A stretch of 64,000 bases of DNA from Pseudenterobacter timonensis. Lineage in GTDB: Bacteria > Pseudomonadota > Gammaproteobacteria > Enterobacterales > Enterobacteriaceae. Shown piece by piece: positions 40,819 to 51,990 of the stretch. The stretch is taken from NCBI RefSeq assembly GCF_900021175.1, contig NZ_FCOP01000011.1, positions 1,207,947-1,271,946 of the forward strand. The letters run 5' to 3'. The position numbers and the translations under genes were made by a program. Below the pieces are notes generated by a model that saw only the letters and a list, made by a program, of their open reading frames with translations, was not told the origin of the DNA and searched no databases. Within the stretch, counting starts at the first letter, position 1; the number at the start of each line of letters is the position of its first letter.

Positions 40819-41139
40819 ACTAACTCTCTCTTTATTAAGTCGGCGACGAGATACTAACAAAGCATTATAGAAGAGAAATTGATGTAGATCATATCTCGCC
40901 TGGCTTATAGGCCCGCAAATTGTACTGTTTTTCAACAGATGCGGAGTAACTTCTTGATTGTACAAGTGAAAATATATTTTAAAAGTTATGAAAAGAGTTG
41001 AATTATTTCGGCAGACCTCCTCAGCAACGGTTAATTAAAATGGGGTAAGCCTCATAAAAAGTAACAGTAAGGGTAGGGTAATTATTATTATATTTACCCT
41101 GGATTAACCTTATTATTACAATTAAATGGCGCCGCCAAA
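40819..41139 (-). promoter_or_regulatory. focA-pflB regulatory region
   Basis: The gene-free interval between focA and ycaO. TTGATGTAGATCAT at 40879-40892 is an FNR-like site matching 9 of 10 bases. TAGTAT (complement of 40851-40856) is a -10 giving a start near 40844, so the site is centred at -41.5, as at the E. coli P6 promoter. The AT-rich part to 41139 may hold further ArcA or IHF sites that I cannot resolve. Confidence 0.72.
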
Positions 41140-41170
41140 AAATAAAAACGGGGCAATAAAAATCGCCCCG
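41140..41170 (-). terminator. ycaO terminator
   Basis: On the minus strand CGGGGCGAT / ATTGCCCCG forms a stem with one G-U pair, followed by a T-rich run, about 43 bp after ycaO. Confidence 0.8.
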
Positions 41171-41212
41171 TAATATAGCCCAGCGGATTCGCTACGCCTA
41201 CAACTTATAATG

Positions 41213-42982
41213 CTATTCGCTCTCTTTTGACCACCAGCTCGCTTTCGCTCGCTGTAATTTTTCATAGGCCTTAAGCAGCGACTGATGCGCAGGGAAGGCC
41301 TTAAGATCGTTATCAACGGCCTGCAGCCCATAGAAAGGTGCTTCGCCGCTCAGCGCCGCGCTGGCGGCTTCAACCGCGTCGGCGCCATACATACGTACAA
41401 AGGCGTTGAGATATTGCAGCGGCTGGCGTTCCTCTTCCTGCGCCAGAAGCAGCAGCGTCTGCAGACAGCGGTAATAGTTGGCGCGCTCGGGCGAGAAGAC
41501 GGACTGGTTAAATTCCATCGTCCACTCCGTCCAGGCCAGCGCCTGATCCAGATCGCCGCCCGCCAGCGCCAGCATCGCTTTCAGCTCGCCGATACGCAGG
41601 GTATACCAGCCGTTATCCTTGCCCGTCGCCAGGCCCAGCAGCTCGCGTACGCGGGTAAAGTCGTCGTGGCCTTCATCATCAAGCTGGTTGATGAGGTTCA
41701 GATAATCCTCTTTTTCCCATTCGCTGCCTGGCAGAGAGAGCAGCGTTTCCCGCAGATGGCTGCCCATACTGTTGTTTGCAAGCCAAAGATCTTCCGCCGG
41801 ATAGATATCCGACATGCCCGGCACCAGGATACGGCAGGCATATACGCCCAGGTGCTCGTAATCGGCGATATAGACCTCTTTATCTTCCGCCTGGAAGATC
41901 GCCATCAGGGTGGCAAACTCCTCTTCCGTGGTGCCGGCGAAGCTCCAGTCCACGAAGGGATAATCCGCATCCTGTTTAAAGAGATCCCAGGAGATCAGGC
42001 CGCTGGAGTCGATAAAATGCGTTTCGAGATTCGCATGTTCCGCCACCTCTTCATCGTCAAAGGTTGGCGGGGTAAAAACATCCAGATCCTTCAGGCTGCG
42101 GCCCTGCAGCAGCTCGGTAACGGTACGCTCAAGCGCCACGCCAAAGTCGGGATGCGCGCCGAAAGAGGCGAAGCAGGTACCGTTGGTCGGGTTGAAAAGC
42201 ACGACGCAAATCACCGGGTATTTACCGCCCAGCGAGCCGTCATAGGCAAAAATCGGGAAGCCTTCCGCTTCCAGCTTCGCGATCGACTCCACCACGCCCG
42301 GATAGCGCGCCAGCACCTCGGACGGGATCTCCGGCAGGCTAATCGACTCGGCGATAATACGGTTTTTAATATGGCGCTCGAAAACCTCCGACAGTCCCTG
42401 TACGCGCGCTTCGTTACGGGTGTTGCCCGCCGACATGCCATTAGAAACATACAGGTTGCCCACGATGTTCATCGGAATATAGACAGTCTGCTGGTCAGAC
42501 TGACGGGTAAAGGGCAGGGCGCAGATGCCGCGCTCGTCATTCCCGGACTGCAGATCGACCAGCATACCGGCGGTCAGTTGATCGTCAGGATCGTAAAACG
42601 CGCGCAGGCGTGCATCAAGCATCCCCTCCGGCAGTTCGTCATCCTCGGTGAGCGGGAACCATTTTTCATTGGGATAATGGACGAACGGCCCGTTGGCGAT
42701 GGTTTCTCCCAGCCAGAAATCAGCAAAGAAATAGTTGGTGGAAAGACGCTCAAAATATTCGCCTAACGCCGAGGCCAGCGCCGCTTTTTTAGTCGCGCCT
42801 TTACCGTTAGTAAAGCAAAGCGCGCACTCTTTATCGCGAATATGGACGGACCAGACGTGCGGGACGGGGTTAAGCCAGGAGGCTTCTTCAATATTAAAGC
42901 CCAGGTCGGTCAGTTTTTGCTGGAATCGGGCGATGGAATCTTCCAGAGCGGCATCTTTGCCGGGGATAAACGTTTGAGTCAT
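41213..42982 (-). CDS. ycaO: YcaO, cyclodehydratase-like protein for ribosomal S12 modification
   Basis: A 589-residue protein with the ATP-binding YcaO domain in the N-terminal two-thirds and a C-terminal tetratricopeptide-like region. In E. coli YcaO assists RimO in beta-methylthiolation of ribosomal protein S12. ATG 42982 (MTQTFIPGKDAALEDSIARF) matches homologues; an upstream in-frame ATG would add 11 residues. Position upstream of focA-pflB is conserved, and no RiPP precursor or partner gene is nearby, so a peptide-toxin role is unlikely. Confidence 0.95.
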   Translation of the reverse strand: MTQTFIPGKDAALEDSIARFQQKLTDLGFNIEEASWLNPVPHVWSVHIRDKECALCFTNGKGATKKAALASALGEYFERLSTNYFFADFWLGETIANGPFVHYPNEKWFPLTEDDELPEGMLDARLRAFYDPDDQLTAGMLVDLQSGNDERGICALPFTRQSDQQTVYIPMNIVGNLYVSNGMSAGNTRNEARVQGLSEVFERHIKNRIIAESISLPEIPSEVLARYPGVVESIAKLEAEGFPIFAYDGSLGGKYPVICVVLFNPTNGTCFASFGAHPDFGVALERTVTELLQGRSLKDLDVFTPPTFDDEEVAEHANLETHFIDSSGLISWDLFKQDADYPFVDWSFAGTTEEEFATLMAIFQAEDKEVYIADYEHLGVYACRILVPGMSDIYPAEDLWLANNSMGSHLRETLLSLPGSEWEKEDYLNLINQLDDEGHDDFTRVRELLGLATGKDNGWYTLRIGELKAMLALAGGDLDQALAWTEWTMEFNQSVFSPERANYYRCLQTLLLLAQEEERQPLQYLNAFVRMYGADAVEAASAALSGEAPFYGLQAVDNDLKAFPAHQSLLKAYEKLQRAKASWWSKESE

Positions 42983-43119
42983 GAAAGTCACTTTTATCGT
43001 ACGTAAAGCGCGCAATGATACGGCTTTTGCGTGGCAGGCGCTATCTTCGCGACCGCTGCGGCGAAAATAAAAGTGTGGGCTATGCTTATTAACAGTAACT
43101 CACTGTAAGGAATAGAAAA

Positions 43120-43812
43120 ATGAAAGCTTTTGATCTCCAGCGGATGGCATTTGATAAGGTTCCTCCTGAGTTTTTGGGCGAGGTGGCGCTGCGCAGCCTT
43201 TTTACCTTTGTACTGGTTTTTCTCTTTCTCAAAATCGCCGGGCGCCGCGGCGTGCGGCAGATGTCGCTCTTCGAGGTGTTGATCATTCTGACGCTCGGCT
43301 CCGCGGCGGGTGATGTGGCTTTCTATGATGATGTGCCGATGATCCCGGTATTTGTCGTCTTTGTCTCCCTGGCGGTCTTTTACCGGCTGGTGATGTGGGC
43401 GATGTCAAAAAGCGAAAAGCTGGAGGATCTCTTTGAGGGAAAACCGGTTGTCATCGTAGAAGAGGGAAAGCTGGCGTGGGATAAAGTGCGCAGCGCGAAT
43501 ATGACCGAGTTCGAGTTTTTTATGGAACTGCGTCTGAGCGGCGTAGAGCAGCTTGGGCAGGTGCGTCTGGCGATTATGGAAACCAACGGCCAGCTCAGCG
43601 TCTACTTCTATGGTGATGAGGAGGTTAAGCCGGGGCTCTGTATTCTGCCGGATGTCTGCGTTGAGCGCTTTACACACGTGCCCGAGGCGGGAAATTACGC
43701 CTGCGCACGTTGTGGCGAAGTGGTGACCATGCAGCCGCACGATCACCAATTGTGTCCGCGCTGCGCAAATGCGGAATGGACAAAGGTTAGCCTGGCGAAA
43801 CGCACACGCTGA
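43120..43812 (+). CDS. ycaP: YcaP, YetF/DUF421-family membrane protein
   Basis: A 230-residue protein with about three N-terminal membrane helices (residues ~20-95) and a soluble C-terminal YetF domain, ending in a zinc-ribbon-like CARCGEVV...CPRCANAEW. The function is not known. It is divergent from ycaO, as in E. coli. Confidence 0.92.
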   Translation: MKAFDLQRMAFDKVPPEFLGEVALRSLFTFVLVFLFLKIAGRRGVRQMSLFEVLIILTLGSAAGDVAFYDDVPMIPVFVVFVSLAVFYRLVMWAMSKSEKLEDLFEGKPVVIVEEGKLAWDKVRSANMTEFEFFMELRLSGVEQLGQVRLAIMETNGQLSVYFYGDEEVKPGLCILPDVCVERFTHVPEAGNYACARCGEVVTMQPHDHQLCPRCANAEWTKVSLAKRTR

Positions 43813-43974
43813 CAGCCATTCCGTCGGTTTTGCGCCGCTGCGCCGGAAGATTGTATTGTGTGACGGAGGCCGCGTTTTTTCAGCCATAAGTTTTAGACAT
43901 TGCGGCGCGTGTCACTGAATGATAAAACCGATATCCACAGGTATTACTTATTGCTTTTAGCGTGGTGAGGGAAA

Positions 43975-45063
43975 ATGGCTCAGGTCTTTAATTTCAGTTC
44001 AGGTCCGGCGATGCTGCCGGCGGATGTGCTTAAACAGGCTCAACAGGAGCTGTGCGACTGGCACGATCTTGGTACGTCAGTAATGGAAATCAGCCACCGG
44101 GGTAAAGCCTTTATCGAGGTGGCGGAAGAGGCGGAAAAAGATTTCCGCGACCTGCTGAACATTCCCTCCAACTATAAAGTGTTGTTCTGCCACGGCGGCG
44201 GGCGCGGACAGTTTTCTGCCCTGCCGCTGAATATTCTCGGCGACAAAACCACCGCCGACTACGTTGATGCCGGCTACTGGGCCGCCAGCGCGGTCAAAGA
44301 GGCAAAAAAATATTGCACTCCGCACGTCATCGACGCCAAAACGACCGTTGACGGGTTACGCGCCGTTAAGCCGATGAGTGAATGGCAGCTTACCGACGGT
44401 GCCGCCTATCTGCACTACTGCCCGAACGAAACCATTGACGGCATCGCCATTGACGAAACGCCGAACTTTGGCGACGAAGTGGTGGTAACGGCGGATTTCT
44501 CCTCCACCATCCTCTCCCGGCAGATCGACGTCAGCCGCTACGGCGTTATCTATGCCGGGGCGCAGAAAAATATTGGGCCGGCTGGCCTGACGCTGGTGAT
44601 TGTGCGTGAAGATCTGCTGGGCAAAGCGAGCGTCGCCTGTCCGTCGATTCTGGATTACAGCGTACTGAACGAAAATGACTCCATGTTTAACACGCCGCCA
44701 ACCTTTGCATGGTATCTCGCGGGCCTGGTCTTTAAGTGGCTGAAGCAGAAAGGGGGCGTGCCGCAGATGGAGCGCATCAACCAGCAGAAAGCCGAGCTCC
44801 TGTATGGCGTGATCGACAACAGCGGGTTCTATCGCAACGACGTGGCAAAAGCGAACCGCTCGCGTATGAATGTGCCGTTCCAACTGGCGGACAGCAGCCT
44901 GGATTCACTCTTCCTTGAAGAGTCGTTTGCCGCCGGTCTGCACGCCCTGAAAGGACACCGCGTGGTAGGCGGTATGCGCGCCTCTATCTATAACGCCATG
45001 CCGCTTGAAGGTGTACAAGCCCTGACCGACTTCATGCGCGACTTCGAACGTCGCCACGGTTAA
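43975..45063 (+). CDS. serC: Phosphoserine aminotransferase SerC
   Basis: A 362-residue PLP enzyme ([20 protein letters not shown]). The catalytic lysine is in [13 protein letters not shown] near residue 198. It makes phosphoserine and also serves pyridoxine synthesis. It forms the serC-aroA operon; a hairpin with a T run (45079-45105) in the gap probably gives partial termination. Confidence 0.97.
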   Translation: MAQVFNFSSGPAMLPADVLKQAQQELCDWHDLGTSVMEISHRGKAFIEVAEEAEKDFRDLLNIPSNYKVLFCHGGGRGQFSALPLNILGDKTTADYVDAGYWAASAVKEAKKYCTPHVIDAKTTVDGLRAVKPMSEWQLTDGAAYLHYCPNETIDGIAIDETPNFGDEVVVTADFSSTILSRQIDVSRYGVIYAGAQKNIGPAGLTLVIVREDLLGKASVACPSILDYSVLNENDSMFNTPPTFAWYLAGLVFKWLKQKGGVPQMERINQQKAELLYGVIDNSGFYRNDVAKANRSRMNVPFQLADSSLDSLFLEESFAAGLHALKGHRVVGGMRASIYNAMPLEGVQALTDFMRDFERRHG

Positions 45064-45078
45064 TTGCGCCACCATTCC

Positions 45079-45105
45079 CCCCGCAGCCAGTCTGCGGGGT
45101 TTTTA
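45079..45105 (+). terminator. Intra-operon terminator or attenuator between serC and aroA
   Basis: CCCCGCAG / CTGCGGGG stem followed by TTTTTATT, 15 bp after serC and 26 bp before aroA. In E. coli the two genes share a transcript with read-through here. Confidence 0.8.
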
Positions 45106-45131
45106 TTATGTTGAGTCGAGAGTTAAGTTTC

Positions 45132-46415
45132 ATGGAATCCCTGACGTTACAACCCATCGCGCGGGTAGATGGCACCATTAATCTGCCTGGTTCAAAGAGT
45201 GTCTCGAACCGCGCCTTGCTGCTGGCAGCCCTGGCACACGGCACCACCGTCCTTACCAACCTGCTGGACAGCGACGATGTGCGCCATATGCTCAATGCGC
45301 TGAAAGCGTTGGGAGTTCATTACGTATTGTCTGACGATCGTACCCGCTGCGAGGTGCAGGGGAACGGCGGGCCGCTGCGCGCCGCCGAAGCGCTGGAGCT
45401 CTTTTTAGGGAATGCGGGAACCGCCATGCGTCCGCTGGCGGCGGCGCTCTGCCTGGGTAACCATACCGTGGTGCTCACCGGCGAGCCGCGCATGAAGGAA
45501 CGTCCGATTGGCCATCTGGTGGATGCCCTGCGTCAGGGCGGCGCGCAAATCGACTACCTGGAGCAGGAGGACTATCCGCCCGTACGTCTGCGCGGCGGCT
45601 TTACCGGCGGCGATGTGGCGGTGGACGGCAGCGTCTCCAGTCAGTTCCTCACCGCGCTGCTGATGACCGCGCCGCTGGCGCCGCAGGATTCAACGATCGC
45701 CATTAAAGGCGAACTGGTCTCTAAGCCATACATTGATATCACGCTAAATCTGATGAAAACCTTCGGCGTCGAGGTCGAAAACCAGGCTTATCAGCGCTTT
45801 ATTATCCGCGGCAATCAGCAGTATGTCTCTCCCGGGCATTACCTTGTGGAAGGCGACGCCTCATCCGCCTCCTATTTCCTCGCCGCGGCGGCGATTAAAG
45901 GCGGTACGGTGAAGGTGACCGGTATTGGTCGCAACAGTATGCAGGGCGATATTCGTTTTGCCGACGTGCTGGAAAAGATGGGCGCGACCCTCACCTGGGG
46001 CGACGATTTTATCGCCTGCACCCGCGGCGAGCTCCACGCTATCGATATGGATATGAACCACATTCCTGACGCGGCGATGACCATCGCCACCGCCGCACTG
46101 TTCGCCAGCGGCACCACGACGCTGCGCAATATCTATAACTGGCGGGTCAAAGAGACCGACCGCCTGTTTGCCATGGCGACCGAGCTACGTAAAGTCGGCG
46201 CTGAGGTGGAAGAGGGGCACGATTATATTCGCATCACCCCGCCTGCCCAACTTCAGGCAGCGGAGATCGCGACCTACAACGATCACCGAATGGCGATGTG
46301 TTTCTCGCTGGTGGCGCTCTCCGATACGCCGGTGACCATTCTCGATCCGAAATGTACCGCCAAAACTTTCCCGGACTATTTTGATCAGCTGGCGCGCATC
46401 AGCACCCCCGCCTGA
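45132..46415 (+). CDS. aroA: 3-phosphoshikimate 1-carboxyvinyltransferase (EPSP synthase)
   Basis: A 427-residue class I EPSP synthase ([20 protein letters not shown]), with the conserved [13 protein letters not shown] (about 94-106) that contacts PEP and is the glyphosate-sensitive site. An upstream in-frame ATG at 45108 adds eight residues absent from E. coli. It catalyses the sixth step of the shikimate pathway. A terminator follows at 46427-46454. Confidence 0.97.
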   Translation: MESLTLQPIARVDGTINLPGSKSVSNRALLLAALAHGTTVLTNLLDSDDVRHMLNALKALGVHYVLSDDRTRCEVQGNGGPLRAAEALELFLGNAGTAMRPLAAALCLGNHTVVLTGEPRMKERPIGHLVDALRQGGAQIDYLEQEDYPPVRLRGGFTGGDVAVDGSVSSQFLTALLMTAPLAPQDSTIAIKGELVSKPYIDITLNLMKTFGVEVENQAYQRFIIRGNQQYVSPGHYLVEGDASSASYFLAAAAIKGGTVKVTGIGRNSMQGDIRFADVLEKMGATLTWGDDFIACTRGELHAIDMDMNHIPDAAMTIATAALFASGTTTLRNIYNWRVKETDRLFAMATELRKVGAEVEEGHDYIRITPPAQLQAAEIATYNDHRMAMCFSLVALSDTPVTILDPKCTAKTFPDYFDQLARISTPA

Positions 46416-46426
46416 CATCCTTTCTA

Positions 46427-46454
46427 TGCCGCTTCATAAGAGGCGGCATTTTCT
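46427..46454 (+). terminator. aroA terminator
   Basis: TGCCGC / GCGGCA stem followed by TTTTCTT, 12 bp after aroA. Confidence 0.75.
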
Positions 46455-46601
46455 TACGCTTCTCAATCTCTGTTCTTCGCGGGATCTTCTACACTCTCAC
46501 CTTAATTCCGTAATTTACAGACAAAGGTAACAGTTGCGCAGCGAGGCGCGTATAATGCGCCGCGTTCATGTTGACGGTATGCCTTAATGAAGGAGAACAC
46601 G

Positions 46602-47285
46602 ATGACGGCAGCTGCCCCGGTAATTACCATTGATGGGCCAAGTGGCGCAGGAAAGGGGACCCTGTGCAAAGCGATGGCGGAAGCCTTGCAGTGGCATCTT
46701 TTAGATTCGGGTGCAATCTATCGCGTACTGGCGCTGGCTGCGCTGCATCATCATGTGGATGTAGCCTCTGAAGAGGCGCTGGTGCCGCTGGCGGCGCACC
46801 TGGATGTCCGTTTTGTCTCAACCGACGGCAACCTTGAAGTGATCCTCGAAGGGGAAGATGTGAGTGGCGAAATCCGCACCCAGGAAGTGGCGAACGCCGC
46901 ATCCCAGGTGGCCGCCTTCCCGCGCGTGCGCGAAGCGCTGCTGCGTCGTCAACGCGCGTTCCGCGACGCCCCCGGGCTAATTGCCGACGGGCGGGACATG
47001 GGCACGGTGGTTTTCCCTGATGCGCCGGTCAAGATTTTCCTTGATGCCTCCCCGGAGGAGCGCGCTCAGCGCCGCATGCTTCAGTTGCAGGAAAAGGGGT
47101 TTAGTGTTAACTTTGAACGCCTTTTATCCGAGATAAAAGAGCGCGACGACCGCGATCGCAACCGCGCCGTCGCACCGCTTGTTCCCGCACAAGATGCATT
47201 AGTTCTGGATTCTACCAGTTTAACTATTGAGCAAGTGATTGAAAAAGCGCTACAATATGCGCGCCAAAAACTGGCTCTCGCGTAA
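46602..47285 (+). CDS. cmk: Cytidylate kinase
   Basis: A 227-residue kinase with the P-loop GPSGAGKGT at about residues 12-20, phosphorylating CMP and dCMP. AAGGAGAACACG precedes ATG 46602; a start five codons upstream is not conserved. TATAAT at 46551-46556 is a likely -10. Position before rpsA is conserved, and cmk transcripts run into rpsA in E. coli. Confidence 0.97.
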   Translation: MTAAAPVITIDGPSGAGKGTLCKAMAEALQWHLLDSGAIYRVLALAALHHHVDVASEEALVPLAAHLDVRFVSTDGNLEVILEGEDVSGEIRTQEVANAASQVAAFPRVREALLRRQRAFRDAPGLIADGRDMGTVVFPDAPVKIFLDASPEERAQRRMLQLQEKGFSVNFERLLSEIKERDDRDRNRAVAPLVPAQDALVLDSTSLTIEQVIEKALQYARQKLALA

Positions 47286-47395
47286 AGCGACCGATTTAGC
47301 AGTACCCCCGCTGTAATGGATTAACGGCGGGTATGTGAAACAACCCCATCCGGCATGGAGCCAGGTGGACGTTAATATTAACCTGAAGATTAAAC

Positions 47396-49069
47396 ATGAC
47401 TGAATCTTTTGCTCAACTCTTTGAAGAGTCCTTAAAAGAAATCGAAACCCGTCCGGGTTCTATCGTTCGCGGTGTTGTTGTTGCTATCGATAAAGATGTA
47501 GTACTGGTTGACGCCGGTCTGAAATCTGAATCCGCCATCCCGGCAGAGCAGTTCAAAAACGCCCAGGGCGAGCTGGAAATCCAGGTCGGTGACGAAGTTG
47601 ACGTTGCTCTGGATGCAGTGGAAGACGGCTTCGGCGAAACTCTGCTGTCCCGTGAGAAAGCTAAACGTCACGAAGCCTGGATCACGCTGGAAAAAGCTTA
47701 CGAAGATGCTGAAACTGTTACCGGTGTTATCAACGGCAAAGTTAAGGGCGGCTTCACTGTTGAGCTGAACGGTATTCGTGCGTTCCTGCCGGGTTCCCTG
47801 GTAGACGTTCGTCCGGTGCGCGACACGCTGCACCTGGAAGGCAAAGAGCTTGAATTTAAAGTAATCAAGCTGGACCAGAAGCGTAACAACGTTGTTGTTT
47901 CTCGTCGTGCCGTTATCGAATCCGAGAACAGCGCAGAGCGCGATCAGCTGCTAGAAAACCTGCAGGAAGGCATGGAAGTTAAAGGTATCGTTAAGAACCT
48001 CACTGACTACGGTGCATTCGTTGATCTGGGTGGCGTTGATGGCCTGCTGCACATCACCGACATGGCGTGGAAACGCGTTAAGCATCCGAGCGAAATCGTC
48101 AACGTTGGCGACGAAATCACTGTTAAAGTGCTGAAGTTCGATCGCGAGCGTACCCGTGTCTCCCTCGGCCTGAAACAGCTGGGCGAAGATCCGTGGGTAG
48201 CTATCGCTAAGCGTTACCCGGAAGGTACCAAACTGACCGGTCGCGTGACCAACCTGACCGACTACGGCTGCTTCGTTGAAATCGAAGAAGGCGTTGAAGG
48301 CCTGGTACACGTTTCCGAAATGGACTGGACCAACAAAAACATCCACCCGTCCAAAGTTGTTAACGTTGGCGACGTAGTGGAAGTGATGGTTCTGGATATC
48401 GACGAAGAACGTCGTCGTATCTCCCTAGGTCTGAAGCAGTGCAAAAACAACCCGTGGCAGCAGTTCGCGGAAACCCACAACAAGGGTGACCGTGTTGAAG
48501 GTAAAATCAAGTCTATCACTGACTTCGGTATCTTCATCGGCCTGGACGGCGGCATCGACGGTCTGGTTCACCTGTCTGACATCTCCTGGAACGTTGCAGG
48601 CGAAGAAGCAGTTCGTGAATACAAGAAAGGCGACGAAATCGCTGCCGTTGTTCTGCAGGTTGACGCAGAGCGTGAGCGTATCTCCCTGGGCGTTAAACAG
48701 CTCGCGGAAGATCCGTTCAACAACTGGGTTGCACTGAACAAGAAAGGCGCCATCGTAACCGGTAAAGTAACTGCAGTTGACGCGAAAGGCGCAACCGTAG
48801 AACTGGCTGACGGTGTTGAAGGTTACCTGCGTGCTTCTGAAGCATCCCGTGACCGCGTTGAAGATGCGACCCTGGTTCTGAGCGTTGGCGACGAAGTGGA
48901 AGCGAAATTCACCGGCGTTGATCGTAAGAACCGCGCAATCAGCCTGTCTGTTCGTGCTAAAGACGAAGCTGACGAGAAAGATGCAATCGCAACTGTTAAT
49001 AAGCAGGAAGATGCAAACTTCTCCAACAACGCAATGGCTGAAGCTTTCAAAGCAGCTAAAGGCGAATAA
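47396..49069 (+). CDS. rpsA: 30S ribosomal protein S1
   Basis: A 557-residue protein with six S1 RNA-binding repeats (motifs such as [20 protein letters not shown] and [20 protein letters not shown]). It binds mRNA leaders and unfolds them for initiation. Codon usage is highly biased. The 110-bp leader is expected to carry autogenous control. Two tandem hairpins (49093-49116, 49124-49145) follow. Confidence 0.98.
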   Translation: MTESFAQLFEESLKEIETRPGSIVRGVVVAIDKDVVLVDAGLKSESAIPAEQFKNAQGELEIQVGDEVDVALDAVEDGFGETLLSREKAKRHEAWITLEKAYEDAETVTGVINGKVKGGFTVELNGIRAFLPGSLVDVRPVRDTLHLEGKELEFKVIKLDQKRNNVVVSRRAVIESENSAERDQLLENLQEGMEVKGIVKNLTDYGAFVDLGGVDGLLHITDMAWKRVKHPSEIVNVGDEITVKVLKFDRERTRVSLGLKQLGEDPWVAIAKRYPEGTKLTGRVTNLTDYGCFVEIEEGVEGLVHVSEMDWTNKNIHPSKVVNVGDVVEVMVLDIDEERRRISLGLKQCKNNPWQQFAETHNKGDRVEGKIKSITDFGIFIGLDGGIDGLVHLSDISWNVAGEEAVREYKKGDEIAAVVLQVDAERERISLGVKQLAEDPFNNWVALNKKGAIVTGKVTAVDAKGATVELADGVEGYLRASEASRDRVEDATLVLSVGDEVEAKFTGVDRKNRAISLSVRAKDEADEKDAIATVNKQEDANFSNNAMAEAFKAAKGE

Positions 49070-49092
49070 GTTACTCGCTGAGTGACTTGACA

Positions 49093-49145
49093 GATTACAG
49101 GATTCGTCCTGTAATCAATAACAAAGGGCGGCTATGGCCGCCCTT
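49093..49145 (+). terminator. Tandem hairpins after rpsA
   Basis: GATTACAG / CTGTAATC (49093-49116) is followed by AAGGGCGGC / GCCGCCCTT (49124-49145) and TGTTT. The second is the likely terminator, leaving ihfB with its own promoter or read-through. Confidence 0.75.
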
Positions 49146-49189
49146 GTTTAAGCTGTTAAGCTCATTGGTTTGAAGGAACCGGAGGAATC

Positions 49190-49477
49190 ATGACCAAGTC
49201 AGAATTGATCGAAAGACTTGCCAGCCAGCAATCGCACATTCCCGCTAAGGCAGTAGAGGACGCGGTGAAAGAGATGCTGGAACATATGGCCTCGACTCTT
49301 GCACAGGGCGAGCGCATTGAAATCCGCGGTTTCGGTAGTTTCTCTTTGCACTATCGTGCTCCACGTACCGGGCGTAACCCGAAGACTGGCGATAAAGTGG
49401 ATCTGGAAGGTAAATACGTTCCGCACTTTAAACCGGGTAAAGAACTGCGCGATCGCGCCAATATTTACAGTAACTGA
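49190..49477 (+). CDS. ihfB: Integration host factor subunit beta
   Basis: A 95-residue DNA-bending protein, one residue longer than E. coli IHF-beta (ends YSN). The DNA-intercalating proline is in the [10 protein letters not shown] arm. It works with IHF-alpha in recombination, transcription and CRISPR adaptation. The type I-F leader in this window carries an IHF consensus site. Confidence 0.98.
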   Translation: MTKSELIERLASQQSHIPAKAVEDAVKEMLEHMASTLAQGERIEIRGFGSFSLHYRAPRTGRNPKTGDKVDLEGKYVPHFKPGKELRDRANIYSN

Positions 49478-49511
49478 GTTGAGCCTGCGGGCATAACCCG
49501 GTTACCAGAAG

Positions 49512-49534
49512 AAAGCACCTGCGGGTGCTTTTTT
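49512..49534 (+). terminator. ihfB terminator
   Basis: AAAGCACC / GGGTGCTTTTTT stem with a TGC loop, 35 bp after ihfB. Confidence 0.88.
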
Positions 49535-49689
49535 CGTTTTTGTCCTGCAAAACTGGAAGCGGCGCTGCAGTTTTTCGCTGCCGCAACCGCAAGCTGTTAA
49601 AAAGGCTACAGTCCGCTTCGCAACCCCTCACTTTCCCGCCTGACGCACTCCCTCTTCCCATGCACACTGTGGCTGACAGGGAGGTGTCT

Positions 49690-51954
49690 ATGACCATTAC
49701 CGCATTAAGCACATGTCTGATTCTGGCGATGCTGCCGCTGTTGTGGCTACCGGCTCTGCCTGATATCACCACGGTGTGGGCGATGCTGGGTGCTGGCCTG
49801 CTGCTGGCGTGTTGTCGGCATCAGGCGGCCCGCTACGCAGGGTGGGGAGCGATCTTTCTGGCCTGGGGGATGCTGGCGGCCCTAGAGGCTGTCTGGCCGA
49901 TGGAAAACCTGACAACCGGCCCGCAGCGGGCGGAGATCGTCCTGACCGCCACCGACGGCGCTACCACCCATCAGGGGCGCCTTGTCCGGCTGAACGGCGA
50001 GCGTTGGCCGGCGCAAACGGGCGTAGCGTTGTATGGCAACTATTTGCCGCAGCCTGGCTGCGCGGGACAACGGTGGGCGATGACGCTGCGCCTGCGGCCC
50101 GTGCACGGACAGCTTAACGAAGGCGGATTCGACTCACAGCGCTTTGCGCTCGCGCAGCATCAACCCTTGACCGGGCGCTTTACTCAGGCTGAGGTTATAG
50201 ATGCCTCATGCAGCCTGCGGGCACGCTATCTGGCCTCGCTGAGCGCGACGCTGGCTCCCTTGCCATGGGCGGGCGTGATGCTGGGGCTTGGCATGGGAGA
50301 GCGGCTGGCGGTCTCCCGGGAGATAAAAGATCTCATGCGTAAAACGGGGACGCTGCACCTTATGGCCATCTCCGGGCTGCATATCGCCCTCGCGGCCTCG
50401 CTGGTCTGGCTGCTTGTTCGCGGTATACAGTTTTTGCTTCCCTGCCGCTTTATCGACTGGCGCGTGCCGCTGCTGGCAGGGCTTGGCTTTGCAATCTTTT
50501 ACGCCTGGCTTACGGGAGCGCAGCCGCCTGCGCTACGAACCGTTGTCTCGCTTGGCGTACTGGCGTGGCTGCGCCTTAGTGGACGACTCTGGTCACCCTG
50601 GCAGGCATGGCTGAGCTGTATTGCTGCGATCCTGTTTCTTGATCCTTTAGCCGTGCTCTCGCATAGCCTCGCGCTGTCGGCTTTCGCCGTCGCCGCGCTC
50701 ATCTTCTGGTATCAGTGGCTGCCGCTGCCCGCCTGGCGTTTACCTCCGCTACTCAAGCCTTTGCTCAATCTGCTGCATCTGCAACTGGGTATGCTGTTAC
50801 TGCTGCTGCCCTTGCAGATAGCCATTTTTCACGGCGTCAGCCTCTCTTCGCTGGTTGCTAACCTGTTTGCTGTGCCGCTGGTCACCTTTATCATCGTCCC
50901 GTTAATTTTGAGCGGAATGGTGCTGCACCTGCTGCCTGCATTTACGCTGGAGTCAGCAATCTGGCGGCTGACGGACCGTACGCTGGGTACGTTGTTCTGG
51001 CTGTTAGAGCAGTTACCCGACGGCTGGCTTGATGGCGATAAGCGCTGGCTTTGCCTCTCTGTCCTCCCCTGGCTTGCCATTGCTGGCTGGCGTTTTCGCG
51101 CGTGGCGGGGGATGCCAGCCGTCAGTATCACGCTCTGCCTGTTGCTGGCATGGCCTTTCTGGCGTGAGACGCGATCGCCCGGCTGGAAGATCCATATGCT
51201 GGATATTGGTCAGGGGCTGGCGATGGTCATTGAGCGTCAGGGGAGGGCGATTCTCTACGATACCGGGTTAGCCTGGCCGGGCGGCGACAGCGCAAAGCAG
51301 ATCATTATCCCCTGGCTGCGCTGGCATCACCTGGTACCGGAAGGGGTGATTATCAGCCACGAGCACGCGGATCATATCGGGGGGCTGCAGTCACTCAGGG
51401 AAGCCTGGCCCACCGTTTGGGTGCGCAGCCCGCTGCGCTGGGCCGGCCATCTTCCCTGTTTTCGCGGTCAACGCTGGGAGTGGCAGGGCTTAACCTTCAC
51501 GGTACACTGGCCGCCGGAGGCGTACCGGGGGCAGGGGAATAACCGCTCCTGCGTGGTGAAAATTGATGACGGGAAACAGAGCGTGCTGCTGACCGGCGAT
51601 ATTGAAGCCGCCGCTGAAAAAGCGATGCTAAGCCGTCACTGGCAACATCTTGCCTCGACCTTTATTCAGGTGCCGCATCACGGCAGCAATACGTCGTCAT
51701 CACTGGTGCTGCTGCAGCGGGCAGAAGGGCGGGTGGCGCTGGCCTCGGCGGCACGTTTTAACGCCTGGCGATTCCCGTCGGTGAAAGTGGTAAAACGCTA
51801 CAAAAAGGCAGGATATGCGTGGCAAGACACCCCCCATAGCGGGCAAATTACCGTTACTGTTTTACCGCAGGGGTGGCAAATCTATCGCTTAAGGGAGCAA
51901 ATTTTACCGCGTTGGTATCATCAGTGGTTTGGCGTGTCCGTCGATAACGGGTAG
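49690..51954 (+). CDS. ycaI: ComEC/Rec2-family DNA-uptake channel protein YcaI
   Basis: A 754-residue membrane protein, exactly the E. coli YcaI length. It has an N-terminal OB-like domain, a competence domain with several helices (about 200-490), and a C-terminal metallo-beta-lactamase-like domain with HEHADH (about 557-562) and the PHHGSNTSS motif. Homologues move single-stranded DNA across the inner membrane. GGGAGGTG precedes ATG 49690; longer forms cover the ihfB terminator. Next is msbA, 36 bp downstream. Confidence 0.93.
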   Translation: MTITALSTCLILAMLPLLWLPALPDITTVWAMLGAGLLLACCRHQAARYAGWGAIFLAWGMLAALEAVWPMENLTTGPQRAEIVLTATDGATTHQGRLVRLNGERWPAQTGVALYGNYLPQPGCAGQRWAMTLRLRPVHGQLNEGGFDSQRFALAQHQPLTGRFTQAEVIDASCSLRARYLASLSATLAPLPWAGVMLGLGMGERLAVSREIKDLMRKTGTLHLMAISGLHIALAASLVWLLVRGIQFLLPCRFIDWRVPLLAGLGFAIFYAWLTGAQPPALRTVVSLGVLAWLRLSGRLWSPWQAWLSCIAAILFLDPLAVLSHSLALSAFAVAALIFWYQWLPLPAWRLPPLLKPLLNLLHLQLGMLLLLLPLQIAIFHGVSLSSLVANLFAVPLVTFIIVPLILSGMVLHLLPAFTLESAIWRLTDRTLGTLFWLLEQLPDGWLDGDKRWLCLSVLPWLAIAGWRFRAWRGMPAVSITLCLLLAWPFWRETRSPGWKIHMLDIGQGLAMVIERQGRAILYDTGLAWPGGDSAKQIIIPWLRWHHLVPEGVIISHEHADHIGGLQSLREAWPTVWVRSPLRWAGHLPCFRGQRWEWQGLTFTVHWPPEAYRGQGNNRSCVVKIDDGKQSVLLTGDIEAAAEKAMLSRHWQHLASTFIQVPHHGSNTSSSLVLLQRAEGRVALASAARFNAWRFPSVKVVKRYKKAGYAWQDTPHSGQITVTVLPQGWQIYRLREQILPRWYHQWFGVSVDNG

Positions 51955-51990
51955 AATATGCGGCTATTTCAACAAATGCTGGTTTTTTGA

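Noticed and set aside
41213-42982. YcaO as part of a thiazole/oxazole peptide (RiPP) cluster
   Set aside because: No precursor peptide, dehydrogenase or transporter gene is adjacent, and the protein is the standalone E. coli-type YcaO linked to S12 modification.
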